DNA of 7,164 nucleotides from Dehalococcoidales bacterium (GCA_028718465.1 JAQULX010000137.1:1-7164), one strand, 5' to 3'; numbered from the stretch's first letter, positions 1 to 7,037 are shown. Numbers and translations: made by a program. Notes: generated by a model not told the origin, from the letters alone.

Positions 1-893
1 ATTCTAGCGGCTTCGAATCCATATTTTCCGAATCCGGCAATATCCGCAAAAGCCCCTAAAAGCATAAAAAGTGGAAGGGTTGTCATCGTGTAGTTGGCTG
101 ACGCTTCAAATGGAGCAGTTGCCGCAGCTCCCATTGCGGCTCCCCAGCCCAGCATCTGCCAAAAGCCAAATATTCCCATTAATGCTAGAGACGGTGCCAC
201 CGGGGCTCCAATCATTAATAGAACAAAAAATATGCCAATAGTAATCCAGCCTATGGTTTCGTTCGGTAGTTCCAAAGAACCAAGATACATTGCCAAGGTA
301 AATAAGACAGCAAAAAAGGCTATTATTCCTATTATGAAGAGAGTATGCCTGATCCTGGGGACACCCTTTTTAAACTTCCAGATTTTATTTTGGATAATCC
401 CTGCGATCAGTTGTAAACTAACCAGTCCCATTCCAAGAAACAGGGCTGACTTGGCTGGCCATAATGGGAATTTGATTAATCCGAAATAATAATCACCAGT
501 TTTAAAGGCAATCCACGATTGTAAGCTCATCTGCCAGGTAATTACTATAGCAATCACCAAAAACAAGACATCACCGAGAAGGTTCAAGATTTCCTGATTG
601 GGACCAGATAATCTGGAAGAAATGACCTCCATCCGGATATGGCCTCTTTTGGCTTGTACCCAAGCTAAACCAAAAAAGACTACAGCTACCATCATCATGG
701 TTTGTAGTTCCAGATTCCCCTTGATTGGTGAATTGAAAATATACCGTAAAAATACATCGGCTGTCGTTAGGACCATCATCAAGAAAATAAAGATCCCGGA
801 AATCTCAACGCCACCCCTCTCAATTTTGCCTAATAATCTTACAGCAAGGTTGGGGGTCTTCTCTTCGCTTGCTACCGTTCCAATTGAAGCCAT
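1..893 (-). CDS. dctQM: TRAP transporter fused small/large membrane subunit (DctQ-DctM fusion), 3' end outside window
   Basis: This is the membrane part of a second TRAP (tripartite ATP-independent periplasmic) transporter, which uses an ion gradient to import an organic substrate delivered by its binding protein. The frame is open from an ATG at 891-893 to the window edge, giving 297 codons and no stop. AGGAG at 901-905 lies 7 nt upstream of the ATG. Residues ~30-165 form a four-helix DctQ domain, with the typical 'ADVFLRYIF' near 45-53 and 'KRGHIRMEV' at 82-90. An extra hydrophobic helix at ~184-203 links it to the start of a DctM domain from ~215, with 'TTLPLFMLLGAFADIAG' at 271-287. Fused QM subunits with a connecting helix are known, for example in sialic-acid TRAP systems. 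The partner binding protein is the gene at 1005-2156, 111 bp upstream. Only the first part of DctM is visible, so its intactness is unknown. The family is very likely; the substrate is unknown. Confidence 0.92.
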   Translation of the reverse strand, partial: MASIGTVASEEKTPNLAVRLLGKIERGGVEISGIFIFLMMVLTTADVFLRYIFNSPIKGNLELQTMMMVAVVFFGLAWVQAKRGHIRMEVISSRLSGPNQEILNLLGDVLFLVIAIVITWQMSLQSWIAFKTGDYYFGLIKFPLWPAKSALFLGMGLVSLQLIAGIIQNKIWKFKKGVPRIRHTLFIIGIIAFFAVLFTLAMYLGSLELPNETIGWITIGIFFVLLMIGAPVAPSLALMGIFGFWQMLGWGAAMGAAATAPFEASANYTMTTLPLFMLLGAFADIAGFGKYGFEAAR

Positions 894-932
894 TATTTGA
901 CTCCTATACTTAGAATCCTCTCCTAAAAGAGG

Positions 933-965
933 GCACTAACTCGCCTACATTAGGCGAGTTAGTGC
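933..965 (-). terminator. Perfect 15-bp stem-loop between dctP and dctQM (attenuator / partial terminator)
   Basis: A perfect inverted repeat (933-947 paired with 951-965) encloses a 3-nt loop at 948-950. On the minus-strand transcript the stem is followed by CCUCUUUUAGGA, a short and imperfect U-rich run. It sits 39 bp after the stop codon of the binding-protein gene and 39 bp before the ATG of the fused permease. This position and shape are usual for elements that let abundant binding protein be made while few transcripts continue into the permease, either by partial termination or by protecting the upstream mRNA 3' end. The repeat is seen directly; its role is inferred. Confidence 0.75.
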
Positions 966-1004
966 TGAGGCATATCAAACAAAAGTGGTAACAGAGAATC
1001 AAGA

Positions 1005-2156
1005 TTAATAGGGGTTTAATTTCTCATATTTCTCTATTAAGGTTCTGAAATCTTTCATGACCTGTGTTCCTGGCTGTCCAGCTTTATCAGTCTCCAATGC
1101 CCAATTATCTGCTTCTGAATTTTCAATTTGTGAAACAGCATCCAAATCTGTTGAACTTAGTTCTATTATCTCTACGCCATCACTTTGTAGAGATTTTAAA
1201 TTAGAATCAAAAAAGGTCAGAAACTCTTCGTAAGATGCTTTAGCAAAATCAGGCGCTGCATCAATTATTATTTTTTGGTTTTCTGGTGAAATTTTATTCC
1301 ATGCGTTCGTGTTAAATATGACTGGATAGAGACGGTCACCGAGTGGGAAAATGGTATAAAATTTTGCTATTTCATTAAACTTGAAAGCTGCAATTGCATC
1401 GATAGGTACCACTAAGCTTTCGATGACACCTTTACTCAATGCATCGTATTGATCAGGAGCAGCCAGGGTAACTGGGGTTGCGCCCAAAGCCGCTACAATT
1501 TTCCCTTGAGTCCCACCTGCACCAACTTTCATGCCCTTTATGTCTGTTAAATTACGGATTGGTTTTTTAGATAGTATGGCCATATCTGAAGTGTAAACTA
1601 CGCCTACTATCTTTGCATTTAGTTTGGCCAATTCAGCCTTAGCTGGATCCTGGTTTAATAACTCGTGAAAAGCAGAACTCCGCACCCATTTATTTGAGCC
1701 TATCCCCGGTACCTGTCCAATCATAGCCAGAGCTAATTTACCGGGTTCATGAACCGGGTTTGTGGCAGCCATGTCTACCATACCCGATTGAATGCCGGTT
1801 GCAATTTGGTTTTGACTGATAAGTGTCTGCCCCCAATACACTTTAAACTTGACTTGGCCTTGAGTACGTTGCTCAATCAAGCTCAGCATCTCTGTAAATC
1901 CAAACTGGTCCTGGGCTGGGGGAGCAACCATTCCTCCTGGAGCCACATTAAAAGTAATAGTTTTCTGCGCTTCTGGTTGGGTTGTTGAAATGGCCGCAGT
2001 AGTCAGTGCGGAAGTCGTGGCTGGAGCGGATGTTGTGTTAGCTTGAGCATTAGAGGTAACCGGAGCCGTAGTTGTACTACTGGTGGTTGTACAAGCCGAG
2101 AGAATTAATAAGGCGATAAGAGTAATCATGCATAAAAATGGGACCTTCTTTTTCAT
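1005..2156 (-). CDS. dctP: TRAP transporter solute-binding lipoprotein, DctP family (system 1)
   Basis: This 383-residue extracytoplasmic binding protein captures substrate and hands it to the fused permease encoded next (1-893). The N-terminus is a lipoprotein signal: basic MKKK, hydrophobic core ~5-19, lipobox LSAC with Cys22. A Thr/Ser/Ala-rich linker (~23-65) precedes the mature domain. The DctP fold is indicated by 'MVDMAATNP' (~126-134), 'LTDIKGMKVGAG' (~203-214), 'DQYDALSKGVIE' (~235-246) and 'KFNEIAKFYT' (~259-268). The start is an ATG with AGGAGG at 2167-2172, 10 nt upstream. Notably, residue 212 is Gly in the position where most DctP proteins have the Arg of a 'KGLKxR' motif that clamps the ligand carboxylate, so the ligand may be unusual. 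A stem-loop follows the stop. The long non-coding interval upstream suggests its own promoter. Family assignment is firm; ligand unknown. Confidence 0.93.
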   Translation of the reverse strand: MKKKVPFLCMITLIALLILSACTTTSSTTTAPVTSNAQANTTSAPATTSALTTAAISTTQPEAQKTITFNVAPGGMVAPPAQDQFGFTEMLSLIEQRTQGQVKFKVYWGQTLISQNQIATGIQSGMVDMAATNPVHEPGKLALAMIGQVPGIGSNKWVRSSAFHELLNQDPAKAELAKLNAKIVGVVYTSDMAILSKKPIRNLTDIKGMKVGAGGTQGKIVAALGATPVTLAAPDQYDALSKGVIESLVVPIDAIAAFKFNEIAKFYTIFPLGDRLYPVIFNTNAWNKISPENQKIIIDAAPDFAKASYEEFLTFFDSNLKSLQSDGVEIIELSSTDLDAVSQIENSEADNWALETDKAGQPGTQVMKDFRTLIEKYEKLNPY

Positions 2157-2210
2157 TAATCAAAAACCTCCTGAATTTGACGTTATTTTTAATTTATATA
2201 ATTCGAGCTT

Positions 2211-2237
2211 ATTATATTGGCAGATAAGTAATGTTGA
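2211..2237 (-). promoter_or_regulatory. Candidate sigma-70-type promoter for system 1 dctP
   Basis: On the minus strand a perfect TATAAT (plus-strand 2211-2216) lies about 55 bp upstream of the dctP ATG, in AT-rich DNA. A poor -35-like TCAACA (2232-2237; four of six matches to TTGACA) lies upstream at a short 15-bp spacing. The -10 box is convincing by itself but such AT-rich DNA gives chance matches. A promoter is expected here because about 730 bp without an intact gene separate this gene from the preceding dctM. Confidence 0.25.
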
Positions 2238-2265
2238 GTATCGGTTAAATCCTATCACCATTAGA

Positions 2266-2282
2266 TGACAGCTAGTATGTCA
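2266..2282. promoter_or_regulatory. Short inverted repeat upstream of system 1 dctP (possible operator)
   Basis: TGACA (2266-2270) and TGTCA (2278-2282) form a 5-bp inverted repeat with a 7-bp spacer, about 110 bp upstream of the dctP start and upstream of the candidate promoter. The size and symmetry would suit a dimeric regulator. A 5-bp arm can occur by chance and no regulator gene lies in the window to pair it with, so this is only a candidate. Confidence 0.18.
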
Positions 2283-2328
2283 CAATTTATTGTTATTTTA
2301 TAAGCTGGGTTTTTACATCCATAGTAAT

Positions 2329-2735
2329 TGAGTTGGCCCCCAATCAACAGGACAGGTTGTTAAGATGAAAAACTGCTCATAAAATATAAAGAAGGGCAGG
2401 AGCGAAACAGTGAAATCAACCCGATGACAACACAGCCTGGCCTTCAAGATCAAAGTCGCCCTGGAAGCTCTGCGTAACGAGAAGACCATTGCTGAGCTAT
2501 CCCAACAGTATGAGATCTACCCCAATCAGATCCTTAATTGGGAAAAGACCCTGGCGGCGGAAGCCGCATGTGTATTTGATCAGAAAAAAGACCATCCAGA
2601 AAAGAAAAAGCCCTGATCAGTCAACTCTACCATATGTGTGAAGACCTTACAGGAAGCCTTAAAGAAAGGGAAACCCGAAATCTTCAACCGATCAGGGCAA
2701 TCAATTCAGTTACAAAGATTTCAATCGTCTGTTAG
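2329..2735 (+). mobile_element. Remnant of an IS3-family insertion sequence (left part only)
   Basis: The stretch contains a decayed orfA (2410-2735) preceded by what looks like the left terminus: TGAGTTGGCCCCC starting at 2329, then GGACAGG at 2350-2356. That resembles IS3-family ends that begin TG and carry a CCCC block followed by GGACA. No orfB with its DDE catalytic domain follows, and no matching right inverted repeat is visible before dctM at 2885, so the element is truncated and cannot move by itself. It is oriented opposite to the transporter genes and lies exactly between the two TRAP systems. The orfA match is strong; the terminus is inferred from general resemblance and no target duplication can be shown. 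Confidence 0.6.
2410..2735 (+). pseudogene. Degenerate IS3-family transposase OrfA
   Basis: From a GTG at 2410 (AGGAG at 2398-2402, 7 nt upstream) the frame gives VKSTR, a TGA stop at 2425-2427, then a recognisable OrfA helix-turn-helix region: 'AFKIKVALEALRNEKTIAEL' followed by 'YEIYPNQILNWEKTL'. This is the DNA-binding N-terminal domain of IS3-type transposases (HTH_Tnp_1 type). The frame meets another stop at 2614-2616. Shifting by one base there restores similarity ('LISQLYHM', as in the leucine-zipper start of OrfA), pointing to a single-base deletion near 2610-2613. The shifted frame ends at TAG 2733-2735. With one nonsense and one frameshift change and no OrfB, it cannot be functional. 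Confidence 0.82.
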
Positions 2736-2884
2736 AGATGATATAAACATTCTCTGGTCAATTTATCTATAGGAAATTTCGACCAAGCTAATAATTGTGA
2801 TCAAAAAGCACTTTCCTCTTCATATTTTGATTTAATAGTCATTTTTCATACTTGCATTGTTTGATAATTCCAATAATAATCCGG
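2736..2884. other. Non-coding interval between IS remnant and dctM stop; nothing recognised
   Basis: This completes the 728-bp gene-poor interval 2157-2884. I see no coding frame, RNA gene or clear terminator. Two weak pairings exist: 2756-2764 with 2774-2784 (bulged), and 2853-2859 with 2886-2892 (7 bp with a 26-nt loop that reaches into the dctM stop codon). Neither is followed by a U-run on the minus strand, so how transcription ends after dctM is unclear. Confidence 0.5.
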
Positions 2885-4189
2885 TCAATGCATCATGGTA
2901 TTAGGTAAGAACATAACTATTTGCGGGAAGGATATAAAAACCACCAGGCACAAAATCATAACAAAAAAGAATGGCAAGATACCTTGAAATATCGTATACA
3001 TTGGGATCTCTTTAACCATACCTGCAACTACAAATACATTCATACCGATAGGTGGAGTTATATTCGACATTTCAATCATGACTACAAATAGAACGCCGAA
3101 CCATATGAAATCAAATCCCAGAATATTAATAAGAGGTAGGAAAATGGGTAGAGTAAGCACAGTCATAGCAAAGCTATCCATGATACAACCCAACATGGCG
3201 TAAACAAAAAGGATAGAAACTAGTACACCAATTGCGGGGAATCCCAATGATGCAACTATTTGTGAAAGTTGTGCTGGTATCGTAGTCATAACAATGAAAT
3301 AATTAAAAATCATAGCGCCAATTAATATAGCAAATACCATCGCTGTCATAGTCAGAGTTTCCATTAAAGCGCTTAAAATATTTTTACATGAAAACTTTCT
3401 TAAAACCAGTCCTATGACCAACACCATGATAACGCCGATACCGGCAGCTTCGTTAGCCGTGAAAATACCACCCCAGATGCCACCGAGCACGACTATTGCC
3501 AATGCTGCCATCGGTAGAATATCTTTTATGGATATAAGGCGTTCACGCCATGTAAATAGACTCGATTTTGGGCCTAGTGCAGGATTCATTTTACAGCGGA
3601 CTAATATAGAAACAACAAATAGTCCAGAAACCATTAAACCAGGAATAATACCAGCCATGTAAAGACGACCCACTGACTCTTGAGCAAAGATGGCGTACAT
3701 GATAAATACGGCACTGGGAGGTATAAGGATACCTAAGGTACCTCCAGCAGCAATACAACCCGTTGATAGAGAAGGGTGGTATTTATATCTTTTCATCTCT
3801 GGATAGGCGATTGAGGTCATTGCACCCGCAGTAGCCAAGCTGGACCCACTGACAGAAGCAAAAGCAGCACAGGCTCCGATGGTAGCTATAGCCAGACCGC
3901 CGGGTAGATGCCCTAACCACTTTTGGGCTGCCGAATAAGCCCCTTTAATTAATCCCGCACTGGAAGCAAATTCGCCCATCAGGAGAAACAAAGGAAGTAC
4001 AGTCAAGGTATATGAGGCTGATGTATCGAAGGGTTGTGTTGCGACGATTATTAATCCTCCCTCTATCCCTTCCAGAAATACATAGCCTCCAAAACCTACC
4101 AGTGCCATACAAAGGCCGATCGGCATTCCTGCCGCCATGAGTATAAAGAGAATTATGAAAGCAATTAAGCCTACTAATACTGGATCCAT
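2885..4189 (-). CDS. dctM: TRAP transporter large membrane subunit DctM (system 2)
   Basis: This 434-residue protein is the transport channel subunit of a TRAP system and moves substrate across the membrane by ion coupling. Full length for the family. It is hydrophobic throughout, with many membrane segments, and carries typical DctM landmarks: 'TLTVLPLFLLMGEF' (~61-74), 'SVSGSSLATAGAM' (~112-124), 'GTLGILIPPS' (~150-159), 'GGIFTANEAAGIG' (~240-252) and 'MSNITPPIGMNVFV' (~374-387). The SGSS-type loop and the ITPPIG stretch correspond to conserved substrate/ion-site regions in the ion transporter superfamily. The start ATG overlaps the dctQ stop by one base (TAATG), with AGGAAAGG at 4195-4202 as ribosome-binding site, so translation is probably coupled to dctQ. 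It is the last gene of the apparent operon; downstream lies the IS remnant. No defects seen. Confidence 0.96.
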   Translation of the reverse strand: MDPVLVGLIAFIILFILMAAGMPIGLCMALVGFGGYVFLEGIEGGLIIVATQPFDTSASYTLTVLPLFLLMGEFASSAGLIKGAYSAAQKWLGHLPGGLAIATIGACAAFASVSGSSLATAGAMTSIAYPEMKRYKYHPSLSTGCIAAGGTLGILIPPSAVFIMYAIFAQESVGRLYMAGIIPGLMVSGLFVVSILVRCKMNPALGPKSSLFTWRERLISIKDILPMAALAIVVLGGIWGGIFTANEAAGIGVIMVLVIGLVLRKFSCKNILSALMETLTMTAMVFAILIGAMIFNYFIVMTTIPAQLSQIVASLGFPAIGVLVSILFVYAMLGCIMDSFAMTVLTLPIFLPLINILGFDFIWFGVLFVVMIEMSNITPPIGMNVFVVAGMVKEIPMYTIFQGILPFFFVMILCLVVFISFPQIVMFLPNTMMH

Positions 4190-4728
4190 TACTGCCTTTC
4201 CTGACTAACTCGAATTTGTATCAAAGCACGGATAAAGTTGACCAGGCTCCCTAAAAAGATACTGAAGCATCCAAAAGCCGCAACCAGTATAAAAGGCCCC
4301 TCCTTTATGGATAACAGTATTGTAAATCGAGTTGGCGAAAACATCTCGTTCCATCCCCATTCTGTTACCTGCCAGGAGATAATTACAAAAATCAAGGCTG
4401 ACAAAAACCAGGTAATGCTTCCTAATATCGCACGAGTATGCCTGGAAAGACGTGAGGTAACGATATCTGCACTGGCGTGTCGAGCTTTAAGTGTGCAATA
4501 ACCCATTGAAAGAAAAATTATTACCACCATCATGAGTTGTTGAATATCGTTATTTCCCAATATCGGCTTTGATAGTATATAGCGTCCAATGACATCAGAT
4601 GCTGTCAGGAGCGCCATCAGTAAAAGTACTATCGCAGCCGGCCATCTAATCTTATCCATGAATTCATTTAACCAGTGTTCTAAGTCCAGCCAACGGCCTA
4701 CTGTGCTTTGAGACTTGCTCACTTTCAT
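4189..4728 (-). CDS. dctQ: TRAP transporter small membrane subunit DctQ (system 2)
   Basis: This 179-residue integral membrane protein is the small permease subunit that pairs with DctM. Four hydrophobic segments are visible at about 31-51, 62-80, 100-120 and 146-167, as in the family. The conserved first-helix end 'ASDVIGRYIL' (~43-52) and the loop 'KARHASADIV' (~81-90) match DctQ proteins. The equivalent loop in the fused paralogue (1-893) reads 'KRGHIRMEV', so the two systems have clearly diverged. The gene begins 35 bp after the dctP stop; its ribosome-binding site is weak (AAGGGTGGG just upstream of the ATG), consistent with less membrane subunit than binding protein. It overlaps dctM by one base. 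Assignment is firm. Confidence 0.93.
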   Translation of the reverse strand: MKVSKSQSTVGRWLDLEHWLNEFMDKIRWPAAIVLLLMALLTASDVIGRYILSKPILGNNDIQQLMMVVIIFLSMGYCTLKARHASADIVTSRLSRHTRAILGSITWFLSALIFVIISWQVTEWGWNEMFSPTRFTILLSIKEGPFILVAAFGCFSIFLGSLVNFIRALIQIRVSQERQ

Positions 4729-4763
4729 TCAGCCCACCCTTGCTCTTGAGTCAGTCACAGCTT

Positions 4764-5870
4764 TTATTCGGCGGCTCTACGGCGGATTTCCTCGACCATA
4801 GCTTTCGCAGGAACTCCAGGCGCATCCACACTGGCTGCCCAATCATCGACCACCGGAGCCTGCAATGTATGCCAACGTTCGGATTCAGCCGCATCCAGAT
4901 TATAGATATCAACACCATCAGATCTTAAAGTAGTTACGGCTTTTGATGTCTCCTCATTATGTATTTCAAAAATCCGGGGAAGCCAATCCTGGCTGATGGC
5001 CTGGTCGATAATTGTCTGTAAATCTGCTGGTAAACAGTCACCTGAACGTTGGCTCATTACCATTACACCACCACCATAAACGAGATTGTGTGAAATATTG
5101 AATTTTGTCACTTCATGCCATTTATTGGCCACGGCATTTTCTGGAGCGTTAACGAAGCCGTCCAAAACCCCTCGCTGTAAAGATTCATATACATCTCCCA
5201 TTGGCATAGCTACCGGAACCAAACCGAACGGTTGGAATGGCGCTAATGTCAATGGATCAGGAGCCCTGATTTTCATTCCCTTAAAATCTTCTGCTTTTGT
5301 CACTTTCTTGGTTAGAAAGAATTGTTGTGGACCACCTATACTCCAACTTAAAAATTTCAAATTATTCTTTGGGAAAGCTTGACCATAATCACCAAGTGTA
5401 AGCTCGTTTCTCAGCTTCAGGGCGGTAGTCATGTCAGAAGTTACAGATAAAGCAAGTTCCTGTCCATTTTCCAAGGGGAACAAAGCCTTATAGGGGGGCA
5501 TTCCGAACGAGGCAATATCGGCAACCCCGTTTTTCAGCAAGTCCATAACAGCCGAAACAGGGCCTAACTGTTCAGCAGGATATACCGTTACTTCAATTCT
5601 GCCGTTAGTTGCCTCGGATAAAACTTCTGCTAATGCCATAGCTTCCATATAAGGCGTTGTACCGGGCACCTGTTGAAGGTAGTATTTCAAATTTATTGAT
5701 GGAGAAGATGGTGCCGTAGTCATAGCAGAAGATGCAGTAGTTGTTTGCTGAACTGGTGTTTTTGAGTTTTCCATTGTAGAGTTGCTACAACCCGTGAATA
5801 TGGTTAATGAAATAAATAGAATAGATAAACAGATACTTAACATTAGAATACCCAATTTTCTTGTTTTCAT
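4764..5870 (-). CDS. dctP: TRAP transporter solute-binding lipoprotein, DctP family (system 2)
   Basis: This 368-residue extracytoplasmic binding protein feeds the DctQ/DctM pair encoded directly downstream. A lipoprotein signal peptide is visible: MKTRK, hydrophobic core ~6-25, lipobox FTGC with Cys28, then a Thr/Ser-rich linker to ~60. Family landmarks are 'GVADIASFG' (~115-123), 'AEDFKGMKIRAPDP' (~193-206), 'DVYESLQRGVLDGFVNAPEN' (~226-245) and 'KWHEVTKFNISHN' (~250-262). Arg202 in the KIR motif is the residue that in characterised TRAP binding proteins forms a salt bridge with the ligand carboxylate, so an organic acid ligand is expected. The ATG has AAAGGAG at 5878-5884, 7 nt upstream. 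It starts 45 bp after the methyltransferase stop, suggesting co-transcription with the corrinoid methyl-transfer genes. The precise ligand is unknown. Confidence 0.95.
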   Translation of the reverse strand: MKTRKLGILMLSICLSILFISLTIFTGCSNSTMENSKTPVQQTTTASSAMTTAPSSPSINLKYYLQQVPGTTPYMEAMALAEVLSEATNGRIEVTVYPAEQLGPVSAVMDLLKNGVADIASFGMPPYKALFPLENGQELALSVTSDMTTALKLRNELTLGDYGQAFPKNNLKFLSWSIGGPQQFFLTKKVTKAEDFKGMKIRAPDPLTLAPFQPFGLVPVAMPMGDVYESLQRGVLDGFVNAPENAVANKWHEVTKFNISHNLVYGGGVMVMSQRSGDCLPADLQTIIDQAISQDWLPRIFEIHNEETSKAVTTLRSDGVDIYNLDAAESERWHTLQAPVVDDWAASVDAPGVPAKAMVEEIRRRAAE

Positions 5871-5915
5871 CTCTTTTCTCCTTTGGATAATATTTTTATT
5901 AATAATATCTTTAGG

Positions 5916-6977
5916 TTAGTTTACCGACTCATATTGGCCAAAATCCTCCGCAGCTTTTCTCATCATATAGACGTTATATGGAGGAGCAGCAGGAGGCAGT
6001 CCGCAGCCTGGCATAAGTATAAATCCCCGAGGAGCATATTTACTTTTATCGATAGCCTCCCGGCACTGATCATAGATTTGTTGGGGAGTACCATTCTGAA
6101 GGGTCGCAGGATCGATATTGCCGGCAATAATGCAGTTATCACCAAAGTGATGAATGGCCGTAGTCAGGTCAACCTCACGTCCGAAACTAAGTATGCCCGG
6201 GCTTCCCATGGGAATTTGTATCCAGTAAGGCAGATTTCGATTTTGTTCACCGCAAATATGACAGTAGATATGCTTAATACCTAGTTTAAGAATATTCTCA
6301 TGAAGGTTCTTTTGATAAGGAAGGACAAACTTCTCAAACATTTTGGGGGAAATAACCTGATTAGAAGTGGTGGGGACAGCAGTAAAAACCAGGATACGCT
6401 GAGGATCGAAACTCTGAGCCCAATAACGTACTACTGATAGACTATAGTCCAGACTTAATCCCAGTAGATAATGTACTAGTTCAGGTTCCCGGATCATCCA
6501 GCGACAGAGCCTATCGATACTACATAACCCTCTGACAACTTCAATAGGGCTGGAACAAAAGACTGTGATGGGTAATCCATGCTTCTCCTGCAGCCTGGAG
6601 AACAGCATATCCAGAGGTATCCCGCCCACTGTTTTGATATCAACAGGCACCTTCACCTGCCTGGCATCCTGCTCTGATTCGATGATGTAACGAATAATAG
6701 ATGGTGCCTGTTCAAATTCGCCAGAAGGCATTTTTATCTGGCCTCCAAAAGCCCAGGCATCGCGACAGGCACCGCCGAAGCTGGATATAGGGATGTTATC
6801 ACTGCCGTACATTTCAGCTGCCCATAACTGAGCTAAAAAACTTTTCTCCGGCTCAGTCTCTGTAACATTTAAAGTATATCCGACAATTCTGGCAGTGAAT
6901 CCAGAGCTGCCACCCCATAACCAGACCGGAACCCTATCGATGCGTTTACCTGCCAATAACGAATTGAACCGCTCCAT
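5916..6977 (-). CDS. UroD-fold corrinoid-dependent methyltransferase (MtaA/CmuA type)
   Basis: This 353-residue cytoplasmic protein belongs to the uroporphyrinogen decarboxylase/MtaA/CmuA superfamily (TIM barrel). Members of the MtaA/CmuA branch move a methyl group between a methylated corrinoid protein and a thiol or other acceptor using a zinc ion. The N-terminus 'ERFNSLLAGKRIDRVPVW' (2-19) is typical. His240-Ile-Cys242 together with Cys325 (in 'MPGCGLPP') fit the His-x-Cys...Cys zinc site of this branch; 'GNIDP' at 286-290 is another family mark. The adjacent corrinoid protein gene, 60 bp upstream, supports methyl transfer rather than haem synthesis. The ATG has GAGGA at 6986-6990, 8 nt upstream, partly inside a predicted hairpin. 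The TRAP operon follows after 45 bp. Whether it demethylates the substrate or methylates coenzyme M, tetrahydrofolate or another acceptor cannot be told. Confidence 0.88.
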   Translation of the reverse strand: MERFNSLLAGKRIDRVPVWLWGGSSGFTARIVGYTLNVTETEPEKSFLAQLWAAEMYGSDNIPISSFGGACRDAWAFGGQIKMPSGEFEQAPSIIRYIIESEQDARQVKVPVDIKTVGGIPLDMLFSRLQEKHGLPITVFCSSPIEVVRGLCSIDRLCRWMIREPELVHYLLGLSLDYSLSVVRYWAQSFDPQRILVFTAVPTTSNQVISPKMFEKFVLPYQKNLHENILKLGIKHIYCHICGEQNRNLPYWIQIPMGSPGILSFGREVDLTTAIHHFGDNCIIAGNIDPATLQNGTPQQIYDQCREAIDKSKYAPRGFILMPGCGLPPAAPPYNVYMMRKAAEDFGQYESVN

Positions 6978-6988
6978 TCGATTTGTCC

Positions 6989-7022
6989 TCGCATATCCCG
7001 TATACCGGGCATTTTCATGCGA
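6989..7022 (-). promoter_or_regulatory. Nested hairpin touching the methyltransferase ribosome-binding site
   Basis: In the 60-bp gap between the corrinoid-protein stop and the methyltransferase ATG, a 6-bp outer stem (6989-6994 with 7017-7022) encloses a 4-bp GC-rich inner stem (6997-7000 with 7006-7009) with a 5-nt loop. The outer arm overlaps the first two bases of GAGGA (6986-6990), the likely ribosome-binding site. It could modulate translation or protect processed mRNA. The pairings are visible; a regulatory role is speculative, and the internal loop between the stems weakens it. Confidence 0.3.
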
Positions 7023-7037
7023 ATAATAGAAGCATTG

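Noticed and set aside
94..900. Plus-strand open frames at 94-489 and 598-900
   Set aside because: They lie antisense to the DctQM fusion, whose frame is continuous on the minus strand with clear family motifs and a good ribosome-binding site; the plus-strand products resemble nothing.
1749..2268. Plus-strand open frames at 1749-1988 and 2083-2268
   Set aside because: Antisense shadows of the dctP signal-peptide and N-terminal region, without family similarity.
2610..2698. Inverted repeat GCCCTGATC / GATCAGGGC as an IS end or attachment site
   Set aside because: Both arms lie inside the decayed OrfA coding stretch and do not match the candidate left terminus; chance is a simpler explanation.
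2853..2892. Terminator after dctM
   Set aside because: The only pairing is 7 bp around a 26-nt loop, includes the stop codon and lacks a following U-run on the minus strand.
5883..6284. Plus-strand frame of 133 codons and a minus-strand frame at 5963-6145 within the methyltransferase gene
   Set aside because: Both lie within the convincing UroD-fold gene in other frames and have no recognisable motifs.
5916..6977. Authentic uroporphyrinogen decarboxylase (hemE) for haem synthesis
   Set aside because: The His240-x-Cys242...Cys325 zinc pattern and the adjacent corrinoid protein fit the MtaA/CmuA methyltransferase branch; no other haem-synthesis gene is nearby.
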